Source of the DNA: Polyrhizophydium stewartii
Taxonomy: Eukaryota; Chytridiomycota; Chytridiomycetes; Rhizophydiales
Assembly: GCA_027604665.1 (NCBI GenBank)
Contig: JADGIZ010000181.1
Coordinates: 1 to 20,886, forward strand
DNA length: 20,886 nucleotides
Direction of reading: 5' to 3'
This document shows, piece by piece, positions 1 to 9,606 of the stretch. Each line of letters opens with the position of its first letter. Within the stretch, counting starts at the first letter, position 1. The translations under genes and the position numbers were made by a program. Below the pieces are notes generated by a model. It was not told where the DNA came from, searched no databases, and saw only the letters and a program-made list of their open reading frames with translations.

Positions 1-3000
1 CCGCGGCCTCCCCGGCCGCCGCCCTCGCCGCCGACGACCCCGCGTCCCCTGCGCCAGTTACCCCCGCGCGCCGCAGCCAGCGGTCGCGCCTCTCGGCCCC
101 GTCGCCCTCGCCCGCGCTGCTGCAGTCGCCGTCCGTTGCCGCCGCCGCACAGCGGAACCGCGCGCTCGCCGGCACCAAGCGGCCCAAGCAGGCGACCGTC
201 TCCCACGGCCCCGGAGACGCCCCCGGAGACGCCCCCGGAGACGCCGCGGGAGACGCCGTGCCGGGCCAAGAGAGGCTGCGCGGCCCTGCAGCGGCGGAAG
301 CCCCTGCCGCGCCGCCCGACTCCGACCACGCCGCGACAAAGAAGCGCAGGCTGTCCGACCGCGCCTGGGTCGCCGCGGCCGACGCTCCCGACACCCCGGA
401 TGCCGCCCGTGAGCCGTCTCCCGCCCGCTCGCCCGCACAATCTCCACCGCAGCCTCAGCTTTCAGCGCCCGCCAGCCCCGCCGCGCCCCTCCCGCAGCCA
501 GCTGCCGCCGCCGCCCGCGACTCGGTCTTCGCCACGCCAAAGACACCCGCCCTCCGCATCGCGCCTGTCCGGACCGGTCGGACGGCCGCCCGCGAGACGC
601 CCGCCACAGCCGCCAGCGCGCACTCGCCGTCTCCCGCACGCATCGCCGCGCCGTCTCACGCGCCGCTGGTGCGCTCGCTCCAGCTGCACCAGCCCGGAAG
701 CGCTTCGCAGGCGTCTGCCGCCGCTGGTGCCTCAGCCGAGGCCTCCGCGGACAGAGCGGCCCGCGCGCAGCAGACACACAGCCAGCGAGTTGCGGCCTGG
801 CGCGAGCGCTTCCGCACCTTTGTCTTCTACCTCGATGGCTTCGATCCGCATGCTGCCGCCAAGATCGCCAAGGACATCAAGACGCTCGGCGGGGTACGTC
901 CTTGAACGCACTGCCGCCTCTCTCGTCGAGATCCAATGCGCTGACGCGCAGCCCATCCAGCAACTCGTTGCCTTTTTCGATGCCAGTGTCAGCCATCTCG
1001 TCACAACAAACCCCGCCGCCATCGACGCCGTCGCGCAGGGCGGCTCGGCATCGAAAGACGTCGCGAAACCCAGCGTGAGCCACGGCTCGCGGCAATGCAT
1101 TTCCATCCCAGTGCTGCGTGCTGACCTTGATTCGCGGCGTGTCTCCGGACCCGGCGACATGGCAGGGTTTGCGCGGGCCGTCCCCAGCCCAGAAGAAGCC
1201 GCAGCTGCCCGAAATTATCCTGCAAGCCCAAAAACTCAACACCAAAGTCTGGCCTGCCCCGAGTTGCGTCCCTTGCCCCGTCTTCCTCTCCGAGCCTGAC
1301 TCACAGACTCAGGCTTAAAATGCTGACTCGCGCTCCTCCTCGTCCGCTGCTCCAGAGCTGCAAAAGATCCTGGACACCCTGCTCCCCTCGACGGCTCGCG
1401 GCCTCGACGAGGTCATCCGCCGCGAGAAGCTCTACGGCATCTCCACCAGCGCAGACAAGGACAAGCCTCGTCCCGCCTTCCGGCCCCTCACCGGGATCTA
1501 CATCTTTGTCGACGACACTGCCCATGCGTACCGGCCCGTCATCGCGCACCAGTTCCCGGCGCCAGAGGGCCCGGACCATCCGCCGTGGCCAGTCATCTAC
1601 TACACGTCGCACTCGAGCAAATCTGTCTTTGATCCGCATGTCGCTTCGACTCCCAACACCACGGAGAACGACGAGACGGATCAGGAGGCGTCGACGCACG
1701 CTCACCAGGTCGCTGCCGACCCACGCGATGCAGCACCATTGATACCATCGGGCATGGCCCACGCCGACCCTGCTGCGCTTTCGATCGCTTCCGGCTTAGT
1801 TTCGGGCTCAATGGCCAACGCACTGCAACGACGCGACCCGCTGGACAACCGCCAGATCGCGCGGCTCGACCAGCGTGCCTTCAGCGCTGCCCACGCTGCC
1901 CACGCTGCTCCTCCCACTGGCGCTGCGGCCGCCCTTGCCTTGACCGCTGCGTCTGCTTCCCAGGCTGCCGCAGGCCTTCAGCGCGAGCCGGCCTCACAGT
2001 CCTCCCGTCCCGCCCGTCGCTCCACATCAGCGCCTGCCCCGAGCCGCACACGCCTTGTCGGCATGTCGTTCTACACCCGCCCGGGATACTGCGAAAACTG
2101 CGCGATCAAGTACGACGAGTACAGGTCGCACGTGCAGTCGAAGCAGCACCGCGCTTGGGCGGCCAACCAGCAGAACTTTCTGATCATCGACAACATGATC
2201 GAGAAGCTGCGTCGCGAGCCCCTTGACGATCCCATCGACCCGTACGAGCCATATGAGATCTGCCGCAAGGAAGACCCGATCCAGCTTTGCGACGAGAGCG
2301 AGCTCAACGAAGGGCCTATGACATGTACCGACATGGAGACAACCAACGATAGCCGCGACGCCGCTGAATCCGCCGAGACCAACACCGACGGCCACCACAA
2401 CGGCGAGGACGAACACGCAGGCGCGTTTGAGATGGAGCTGCCCGTGGCGACGTTTGATATTGGCGAGGATCCGGCTCTGGCTGCGAAACCGACTTTCCTC
2501 GGCGCCATTCAGCACGCCGCTGTCTTTGTCACTCCCGCGGCAGATGCCGCTCCTCTCCCTTGCCCGGACGTCGGGCAAGTCTGTGCCAGAGGAGCAGATG
2601 CCCCTGCAACCAGTCAGCCGGTCGTGCGGGATGCCGCACCGTTGCAAGGCGCCGACGATGCTGGCGCCACGACCGCCATAGTTGTGGAAGAAAGCCAAGA
2701 CACCGTCTCCGAAGGCGGGTCATTGCACGACCGACAAGCCAGCGCGTCCAAGGCGGCTTCAACACCAGCGGCTCCGCGCATTGGGCTGAAGCTTGAATCG
2801 CTCATCGCGACGCCCATGCAGTCCACCGTGCGTGCGGAGCTAGGCTCTGCAAGCGCCGTCGCCGAGGGCATCGCCGCGCAGCAGATATCTGCGGACCCGG
2901 GAGCACTCGAGCGCGCGCCAGATTCGTCTGGTTGCACGGGCTCTGGGGGCTTTGCAGCGATTGCAGCGACCGCCGCTGCCGCCGCCGTATTTGCGATGAC

Positions 3001-4906
3001 GCCTGGGGCAGCGGCGTCTCCATCTGGTGTTGCACCTCCTGGCGCATCTGCATCCGCATCCGCGTCTGCATCCGCAGCAACAACATTCGCAGCAGCTCCC
3101 ATCGATTCGGAAAAGACGCCTACACGCTCGCAGCCGGCAACCGAGCCTTCTCAGCTGCATGTGCGTTCAAGCGCAGATCTCTCACGCCTGCTCGCGGCCG
3201 AGAACCCGCCAGACGAACCCAGCACAGAAGCCCTCGCGACACAGGCAGACGCAACCACACCGCGCCAGAGCCGCGGCAGGCAAGTTGACGAGGGTGATCG
3301 GCCCACTCCAGACGAGCCTGATGAGGACGACGCGACGGGCGCCGAGACTGAGCATTCGGCCGTCACGCCGCTGCGTGCTCGCGGAGCTCAGGACTTGACA
3401 CGCATGCATCGCATGTACACGGACCACTGCTATACCTCGATGGCGCGGCGATCTGCCACGCCTCTGCCACGCCCGCCTGTCAGCACCGCGATGGCGCCTA
3501 CACACGACATTGCCTCAGACACCGTCAGCACCCACATCATGTCGCCGCTGAGCCAGCGTGTCACATCGCAGCGCACAGGCTCGCAGCGACCCATCATCGG
3601 TGTGCCCAAGGCGCTGCCCAACACAGGAGTGGACAGCACGACCGACGCCGTCGGCACTTCAGAGCGCGACTCGTCTCAGCATGCCACGATGATCAGCCAC
3701 CCGATCCGCCTGGTGTACGATCTCTCTGGCACGTCAGTGACTTCGATGCCCTCGACGGACAACGTTGCCTCGGACGGCGTTGCGTTGGTGTCAACGCCGC
3801 ACGCCGCGAGGCGCCTTGACGTTGCTGTTCGAGGAGCTGCGTTGCTCGCAGACGGCCGTGCATCCTGCCCTGCCATCGATGGCCCGACTTCTGCGCACGT
3901 CGTTTCGGTATCTGGATCTGCCCCTGCCCTCGCAGCGTCTGTGCACGATGACACTGATCCTGCGAAACCCGATCGGGCGGTGTCTCTCCGCTCGGCGCCA
4001 GCGTCGGCGCTCCCTTCGACGACATCGGCGCCTGGCGTTGCGCCGAGCATGCACGCCGACTCAACCGATCTTGCAACAACCTCGCTGCCGCCGTCTCCGT
4101 CTGGCGCCGCGAACTCTGTCGCCGCCAGCGAGCCCCCACATGCGGGCGGAGCTCAAGTTGACGGTACATCAGTTAACTTGCGCACATCGCATGGCAAGCG
4201 GCCCTCGGACGAGGCACCGTCCGTGAGGACACAGCTGTTTGGCGCCAACGAGCATAGCGATAGCCAAGACAGTGTCGGCGAAGGAAGTCGCGGCGACAGG
4301 GCAGATGGCCGAGATGCACAGACAGACTCTGACCAGGACGGCGGGCATCGTCACAAGCGTCATGCGACAAGCCAGTCTGTTTCGCGGGACACGAGCGCTG
4401 CGCTGCCTCTGCCCGTGGCTCGGTGCGACACACTGCCCGCCGCCGACCTGCCGGTAGACGATGTGACCGCTGCGCAGATGCCGGCAGCGCAGCCAGATGC
4501 GGGAACTCCGCCCGAGATCCGGCAGCCGCAGCAGCAGCCGCCTGTCGCCCGCGACGGCGAGCTGCGCGCCGCAAAAGTAGGCACTCCGCCACCCGCGCCC
4601 CCGCCTGGGTTTGTTGCGTCGCCCAGGACACCCGTGTGCTCCCAGCGAGCGGCGGCCCCGCGCTCGGGCTCGCTGTCGCCGCTGGCCGCCAGACGAATGG
4701 GCACAAACGGGCAGTTCAACGCGGGCAGATCGCGTGCCGCAAGCCCCGGCCTGCGCGGCCCCGGGCCGTACACGCCGCGCCGCCTGACGCGGCCGCCGAT
4801 GGTGCTCAGCGCGCGGGCACTCAGCGGCAGTCCGACGCCGGCGGTTGAGTTGAGCACTCGCGCATCGAGCCCGCCGGCGTCCCCGCTGCGCCGCACTGCC
4901 CAGTGA
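1..4906 (+). CDS. DBF4: DBF4/Dfp1-like regulatory subunit of Cdc7 (DDK) kinase, 5' partial
   Basis: This protein would activate the Cdc7 kinase that phosphorylates MCM to fire replication origins in the nucleus. The model has four exons: <3-893, 961-1074, 1166-1262 and 1356-4906. The reading frame is open to the window edge, so the start lies upstream; about 1550 residues are visible. Three family hallmarks occur in order. First is a BRCT-like motif N (FVFYLDGF, KDIKTLGG, then HLVTT and ILQAQKLNTKVW, about residues 270-375). Second is motif M (YRPVIAHQFPAP, then PWPVIYYT, about 410-462). Third is a DBF-type zinc finger with C613, C616, H626 and H632 (YCENC...HVQSKQH). Acceptor 960 is preferred over 951 because it restores the usual four-residue spacing after LGG. 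The remaining roughly 900 residues are Ala/Ser/Thr/Pro-rich and apparently disordered, with many S/T-P sites near the C-terminus; this is far longer than in yeast or human Dbf4. Family identity is firm; exact splice sites are inferred. Confidence 0.88.
2090..2149 (+). other. DBF4-type zinc finger (C-x2-C-x9-H-x5-H)
   Basis: These codons run from the first zinc-ligand Cys (2090) to the last His (2147-2149) of the DBF4-like gene. The spacing and the following NQQNFLIIDNMIEKL stretch match the DBF family finger. In known family members it forms part of the Cdc7-binding motif C. It is the strongest single piece of evidence for the identity of the gene. Confidence 0.9.
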
Positions 4907-5081
4907 GCGGCGGCCTGCATTGCGTCCGGGCTGCCTCGGTAAGTCTTAAATAAACCCCTCCACCTCGCCTGCCCGTCTCCTGCAGGCGACGCACGCAGCC
5001 GACTGGCGCCATCTGACCTGACGACCGGCCGCCGGGTGTCTTGGTCCCGCTGTTTTTTTCTTTTTTTGCCAGTGAAGCGCA
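4907..5081. promoter_or_regulatory. Compact intergenic region: DBF4 3' end and FKBP 5' end
   Basis: This 175-base gap must hold the 3' UTR of the DBF4-like gene and the promoter and leader of the FKBP gene. A T7-C-T7 pyrimidine tract at 5053-5067 sits 14 bases before the ATG; such tracts are common near fungal transcription starts. I see no TATA box. A consensus-looking donor (GTAAGT at 4939) and a CTGCAG acceptor ending at 4985 could define a small UTR intron, but no branch motif is evident. Confidence 0.4.
4949..4954 (+). terminator. AATAAA polyadenylation signal candidate for the DBF4-like gene
   Basis: A canonical AATAAA hexamer lies 43 bases after the TGA at 4904-4906, in the short 175-base gap before the FKBP start codon. 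The position is typical for a 3'-end signal. It is not experimentally tested. Confidence 0.5.
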
Positions 5082-6717
5082 ATGGCGACCGTCATCCCCG
5101 GCACCTTCTTTGGTCTCACGGTCGAGCCCGGAAAGAACTACTCGCAGACGGTCGAGGAGGCCTTCCGCCTCTCGATGGTTAGTTCCCGCCTGCCGCGTGC
5201 CGCCGTGCACGCAGACTCTGCCGCGTGTGTCCGGACTGCGGCCCGACGGCCGACCAAGGGAACAAGCGCTCGCGTGTCCGAGATCTCCGCACCTGGACGG
5301 CTCGACGTCTGGCTGCTGCGGCGCGCGGACGCGGCCCGTCTCTGCACCGTCGCCCTTGGCGCTCCCGCTGACTCGCGCCTTTTCCCGCACTCGCACCGCT
5401 GCTGCCACTGCCGCCGCTGCTGCCGCCGCGTGGCCGTGTGTCCGCCGCGTCCAGGCGACGCTCGTCGCGAAGCTGCCCGAGGACGCCAAGCGCACGTCAG
5501 TCGTGGTCAAGATCGACGACCGCGAGTTCACGCTGTGCTCGCTCAGGCCCGGCCAGCACGAGAACCAGCCGCTCGACCTGACCATTGTCGAGGGCGAGGA
5601 GATCACCTTCCACGTTGTCGGCAACTGCTCGGTCGACCTGACTGGCAACCACGTTGAGTTTGTCGAGATCCCGACCCACGACCACGACCACGACCACGAC
5701 GAGTTTGACTCGGAGGAGGACGATGAGGACGATGAGGACGACGACGATGACGAGGACATGGAGCTCCTCCGTGAGCGGCCTTACTTCGTGGATCTGGCGA
5801 CTTGTTGACCTTTGTTGCTAACCCTTTTGCGCTGATGTCTCGCCCGCATCGACACTGCTGCCAGAGGCCGGCGAGGACGACGAGGACGATGACGAGGATG
5901 ATGATGAGGACGACGATGAAGACGAGGAGGAGCTGGACGAGGAGACCATCAAGGCTATCCTTGCCGCCAAGTCCAAGCGCAAGCCCGAGCCGATTCCCTC
6001 GGAGAAGCACGCCAAGAAGGCCAAGATCGTCGAGCTCGACTCGGCCACCGAGCCCAGCCCCAACAAGCAGCACAAGAAGGAGCACAAGAAGGAGGAGCCC
6101 AAGAAGGAAGAGCATAAGAAGGAGCACAAGAAGGAGGAGCACAAGAAGGAGGAGCACAAGAAGGAGCACAAGAAGGAAGAGCCCAAGAAGGACGCGACAC
6201 CCAACAAGCAGACCCTGCCGTCTGGCATCGTGATCGAGGACTCGACGGTCGGCAACGGCCCCGTCGCCAAGAGCGGCTCCAAGGTGCGATGAAGCAGGCT
6301 TGTGCGCAAGCGCGATGCTGCGCAACCGCGACCGCTGACGCTTTTTTGGTCGCGTGATGCCAGGTCTCGGTGCGCTACATTGGCCGCCTCACCAACGGCA
6401 AGGTGTTCGACTCGAACACCAAGGGTGCGCCGTTTGTGTTCAAGCTCGGCAAGGGCGATGTCATCAAGGGCTGGGACATTGGCATCCAGGGCATGAAGGT
6501 CGGCGGCTCGCGCAAGCTGACGATCCCACCGCAGCTCGCGTACGGCTCGCGGGTGAGTGCTCTTGTGTCCTGCTCTGTGGCGTGCGGTGTGGTGCGTTGC
6601 GATCTGGTTGGGCTGACCACGAGCACGACATGCTGCTGTCTGCAGGGTGCGCCGCCCGACATTGGCCCCAACGCCACCCTCATCTTCGAGGTCAAGCTGC
6701 TGGACGTGAAGAAATAA
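5082..6717 (+). CDS. Nucleoplasmin-like FKBP peptidyl-prolyl isomerase (Fpr3/Fpr4 type)
   Basis: The gene encodes a probable nuclear or nucleolar FK506-binding prolyl isomerase and histone chaperone. The five exons are 5082-5177, 5455-5770, 5865-6283, 6364-6552 and 6646-6717, giving 363 residues, close to the 390-410 of yeast Fpr3/4. Residues 1 to about 115 form a nucleoplasmin-like domain ([18 protein letters not shown]... [20 protein letters not shown]). Next come a DHDHDHD stretch, two Asp/Glu-rich tracts and a Lys/Glu repeat. The C-terminal FKBP domain carries the usual pocket residues ([46 protein letters not shown]). Intron 2 splits the acidic region. Intron 1 (277 bases) is the longest in the gene. 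All exon junctions keep phase, and the stop is TAA at 6715. Confidence 0.93.
6073..6190 (+). repeat. Lys/Glu-rich tandem coding repeat (HKKEE / HKKEH / PKKEE units)
   Basis: Within exon 3 of the FKBP gene, short units reading CACAAGAAGGAG or close variants recur about nine times and encode alternating HKKE, HKKEE and PKKEE blocks. This makes a highly charged basic/acidic linker between the nucleoplasmin-like and FKBP domains. Yeast Fpr3/4 have comparable charged linkers, but the regular unit suggests repeat expansion by slippage. Confidence 0.85.
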
Positions 6718-6891
6718 GCAGCCGAGCAGCAGCCATCTGGCCGTGTTAGTGGTCGCCGACGCTGCCGCACTCTTTCTTATCACACATGCAATGAAGCCGA
6801 CCGACACTGCCACGCCGGAATGCTCATGATTCGCTCAAAGTGCGGTGCAGCGGCATCTTTCCCCCGCCCTCTTTGGCATCTTCACCGCCCC
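6718..6891. promoter_or_regulatory. Intergenic region between FKBP and the first P450
   Basis: This 174-base gap contains the FKBP 3' end and the promoter of the first P450. I see no AATAAA or clear TATA element. An in-frame ATG at 6820 could extend the P450 by 24 residues, but nothing equivalent precedes the second copy, so 6892 is preferred as the start. The sequence shows no evident similarity to the region in front of the second P450 (9287-9606). Confidence 0.35.
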
Positions 6892-9144
6892 ATGCACTTC
6901 GACACGGCTCGCTCGCTCGTCTCGCGCATCGCCACGACGCTGAGCAAGGCGAATCCCTTTGCCGTGGCCGCGGCGGCCATCGGCGGCCTCGCCGTCGCCC
7001 TCGTCCTTGTGCCACGCCTGCGCAGCCGGCGCAGGCTGCCTGGCGCCGTCGGCTATCCCATAGTCGGTGACCTCCCGCGACTTCTAAGGTTGTCTCCCCC
7101 CTCGCCCGGGCCAGGGGTTGTCGCGGTCGCCGTGTGCCCGCCTGCTCGCTGACCGCCACGCAGCTTCGCCTCCAACTTCAAGAACCATGAGTACTTCAAG
7201 CTCGTTCTCGACGAACACGGTACGACTGCCGAGATTTGGATTCTCGGCAAGTGAGTCCTCCGCCTTCCTCCTCACAACAGATTGGCTCGAGCTGATCCGC
7301 CAGGGCCGGGATCCTTGACTTAGCTGCCTATTCATAACCAAGGACCCGGTTCTGATCCACCAGGCGCTCACCGACACAGCCAGCTTCCGCCGCAACGAGT
7401 TCCTCATCGACAAGAGCCAGTGAGATCAGTGGCCGTCGTTGACTGACAATTGCGAAGCAGCCTCTGACGTTCGCTGCAGAGGCATCCTCGACGATGCTCT
7501 GTTCATCCTGCCGTCAGGCGACAAGTGGAAGCGCCACCGCAAGCAGCTGCAGCCTGCCTTCTCGCCGCAGCAGCTGCGCAACGCCTGCCCCGTCATTGCC
7601 GCCAGCACCGACTCGCTGCTCAACCACTTTGCGGCTCGCATCGACGCCGAGGGCGGCAGCGCCGTCGCCGACATGTTTGACGAGTTCACGGCGCTTGCGT
7701 TTGACCTGATGTGGGATGCGTGTCCTGCGCTGCTGCGATATCTCGGCTGCGTGCTGACCGCCGCTTTGCAGCGGCCGCATCGGATTCTCGTTCGATCTCA
7801 AGGCAGTCGAGTCGCTGCACAACGGCACCAACAACGAGGTGTGCCTTGTGGGCGTCTCGGCATGGTTGACACCGTCTCGGCGCGACGGACAATCTGGCTC
7901 ACGCTGGTCGTCTGTGCAGAGCCGGGAGATTCTCGAAGACGTTGCCGTGATTGTCCAGCAGGTGCGGGCGATCGCACCGGCAGTTGCGACGCCGCAGGCG
8001 TGCATCTGACGCACTGCAATCAGCGCATCTCCATGCCGACCTTTGCATGGGGATGGGCCAACATCGGCCCCAACTCGCCGCGCGTCAAGAAGATCCGCAA
8101 GTTCCTCGACGACCTCTTCAGCCGCGTGATTGCCGAGAAGAAGGCCGCCAACGCTGCCAACAGCGCCAAGAACGCCAACAACATGGACGTGCTCGACCGC
8201 CTGCTGCTCGGCAGCGACGAGCTCGGCACGTTCTCGAAAGACGAGGTCATTGGCGAGATGGCGGCGTTCTTCTTTGCCGGACACGAGTGAGCATTGCGGG
8301 CTGGTGGTTGCTTTGTGCGCGCACTGCGGGTCGCTGACGATGCGTGCTCGGTTGTCTCGTGCTGCGGCCAGAACAACGGCAAACAGCATGACGTTTGTGT
8401 GCCTCGAGCTGGCGCGCAACCCTGGCATCCAGGCACGCCTGCACGACGAGATCAAGGCGGTGCTTGCGGCGCTCAAGGAACCGCTGGGCCCAGACAACCT
8501 GCACGAGTTCAAGTGAGCAGCGGCTCGTGTGGTTGCGGCTTTGGCGCAGTTGCTGATGTGTGATCTGTGCACAGGTTCCTCGACTTTGTTGTCAAGGAGT
8601 CGATGCGCTTGCATCCGGTTGCTGGCCAGTTCGGCCGAGCCTTCACGCGCGACTTCGAGTACAACGGGGTTGTGGTCCCTGCAGGGGTGGGCTCTCGCAT
8701 TGTGTCGATGCGAACAGCCTCGCAACCAGATGCAAAGCTGACTCTTGCCTTCTGGAAGTCCGAGATTCTGCTCAGCGTCAGTCAAACGCACACCAACCCC
8801 GAGTACTGGCCCGAGCCCGAGCGCTTCAACCCGGACCGCTGGGACGGCCTCAAGCCGCAGCCCGGCACATATCTGCCGTTTGGCGACGGCCCCATGAACT
8901 GCATCGGCCAGAAGCTCGCGCTGATCGAGATCAAGACAAGCTGCGCCGCAGTCTCGATGTGTGCGTGTGTGTGCGTGCGGGACAGCCGAGCGCTGACGCT
9001 GCTGCACGCCTGCAGATTGTGATGATCAAGCTGCTCGCGCGCTTCAATCTGGACCTCGTTCCCGAGCAGAAGCTCGACATCATCTCGACTCTGACGACCG
9101 GCCTCAAGCACGGCCTCAAGGTCAAGCTGACCCGTCGTGTCTGA
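6892..9144 (+). CDS. Cytochrome P450 monooxygenase, tandem copy 1
   Basis: The gene encodes a membrane-anchored microsomal-type P450. The eleven exons are 6892-7088, 7164-7250, 7324-7419, 7480-7719, 7772-7838, 7920-7961, 8024-8286, 8372-8512, 8575-8686, 8759-8950 and 9016-9144, giving 521 residues. An N-terminal hydrophobic helix (about 21-42) is followed by basic RSRRR and a Pro/Gly hinge. Conserved elements are the C-helix region (GDKWKRHRKQLQPAFS), the I-helix oxygen-binding motif AGHETT (328-333, split by intron 7), the K-helix ESMR (386-389), the PERFNPDRW region, and the heme loop FGDGPMNCIG with Cys463. Acceptor TAG at 7323 gives the frame-consistent NCLFITKDPVLI. The donor of intron 10 is uncertain; 8951 leaves about five extra residues (TSCAA) after IEIK. 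The substrate and family number cannot be told from sequence. Confidence 0.9.
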
Positions 9145-9286
9145 TGGATGCGGTGCAATGAAGCGGGGATGATGTGGCACCATTGCCGAGTGCACGGCGG
9201 CGATCGGGAGCTCGATGTCGGCAGCGCGACGTTGGCGCGGCTTCGCCCGTGATCGCGAGATGGTGCGGGCCGGCAGTGTCGACCAA
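9145..9286 (+). pseudogene. Orphan copy of the ARPC4 promoter, ATG exon and start of intron 1
   Basis: This stretch matches 11860-12001, which holds the promoter side, the ATG-only exon 1 (11975-11977) and the first 24 bases of intron 1 of ARPC4. The equivalent ATG here is 9260-9262, followed by GTGCGG, a plausible donor. No ARPC4 exon 2 follows before the next P450, so the fragment cannot encode ARPC4. It looks like a by-product of the duplication boundary falling inside ARPC4 intron 1. It may still act as the 3' UTR of P450 copy 1. Confidence 0.65.
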
Positions 9287-9606
9287 CGGCTGATGCGTCG
9301 CCACCAGGATCTCTGACACAAGCACCCAGGTCGTCGGGCTCGCCGGCTGTCCCGAGCTGTCGATACCAGGCAGGTCGCTCGCGGCGCAGGGCGAGCGCTG
9401 CCCTCCCTGGCTGATCGCTCGCTCTTCCACATTCAGCCGAGCAGTGCCACCACTCTCGCCGCGGTGCGCCGAGCCCAAGACGTCACACGCCAACGTTGAT
9501 CGCCACGGCGCTTGCAACGTCATCGGCCGCTATGCTGGCTGAACGCTAGATAGCCATAAAGCTTCAAGCTCCTCTCGCATCGCTTCTCCCCCATCTGTGC
9601 AACCTC
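9287..9606. promoter_or_regulatory. Unique spacer between the two P450 copies; presumed promoter of copy 2
   Basis: These 320 bases are not part of the repeat and do not evidently match the promoter of copy 1. I see no coding signature on either strand. GCCATAAAGCT at 9553-9563, about 44 bases before the ATG, is the only TATA-like motif, followed by a CT-rich run up to the start codon. The two P450 paralogues therefore appear to have different upstream control regions. Confidence 0.4.

Larger units (their letters stand above)
6892..9286 (+). repeat. Direct tandem duplication, unit A (P450 plus ARPC4 5' end)
   Basis: This segment aligns with 9607-12001 at a constant offset of 2715 bases and with no indel that I can find. 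It spans exons, introns and about 140 bases past the P450 stop codon. Similarity begins close to the P450 ATG and ends abruptly after GTCGACCA. Introns 2, 7, 9 and 10 and exon 10 are identical by eye. This points to a recent segmental duplication or continuing gene conversion. Confidence 0.95.

Noticed and set aside
6073..6190. Regular short repeats that might suggest a CRISPR array or satellite.
   Set aside because: The units are coding, lie inside an FKBP exon and have no spacers.
6820..6891. Upstream in-frame ATG adding 24 residues to P450 copy 1.
   Set aside because: The second copy has no equivalent extension, and the hydrophobic anchor fits a start at 6892.
7251..7440. In-frame stops and frame changes suggesting that both P450 copies are pseudogenes.
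   Set aside because: All stops fall in introns with GT-AG ends. The joined exons keep phase and retain every P450 motif.
7514..9007. A 497-codon minus-strand open frame opposite P450 copy 1 (and a 559-codon one at 10043-11722).
   Set aside because: It runs antisense through exons and introns of a well-supported P450 and resembles no family. Long shadow frames are expected in GC-rich DNA with strong codon bias, and it recurs only because the locus is duplicated.
9122..9523. A 133-codon minus-strand open frame in the P450 spacer.
   Set aside because: It spans the repeat boundary and matches no family, and its equivalent in the other copy diverges at the breakpoint.
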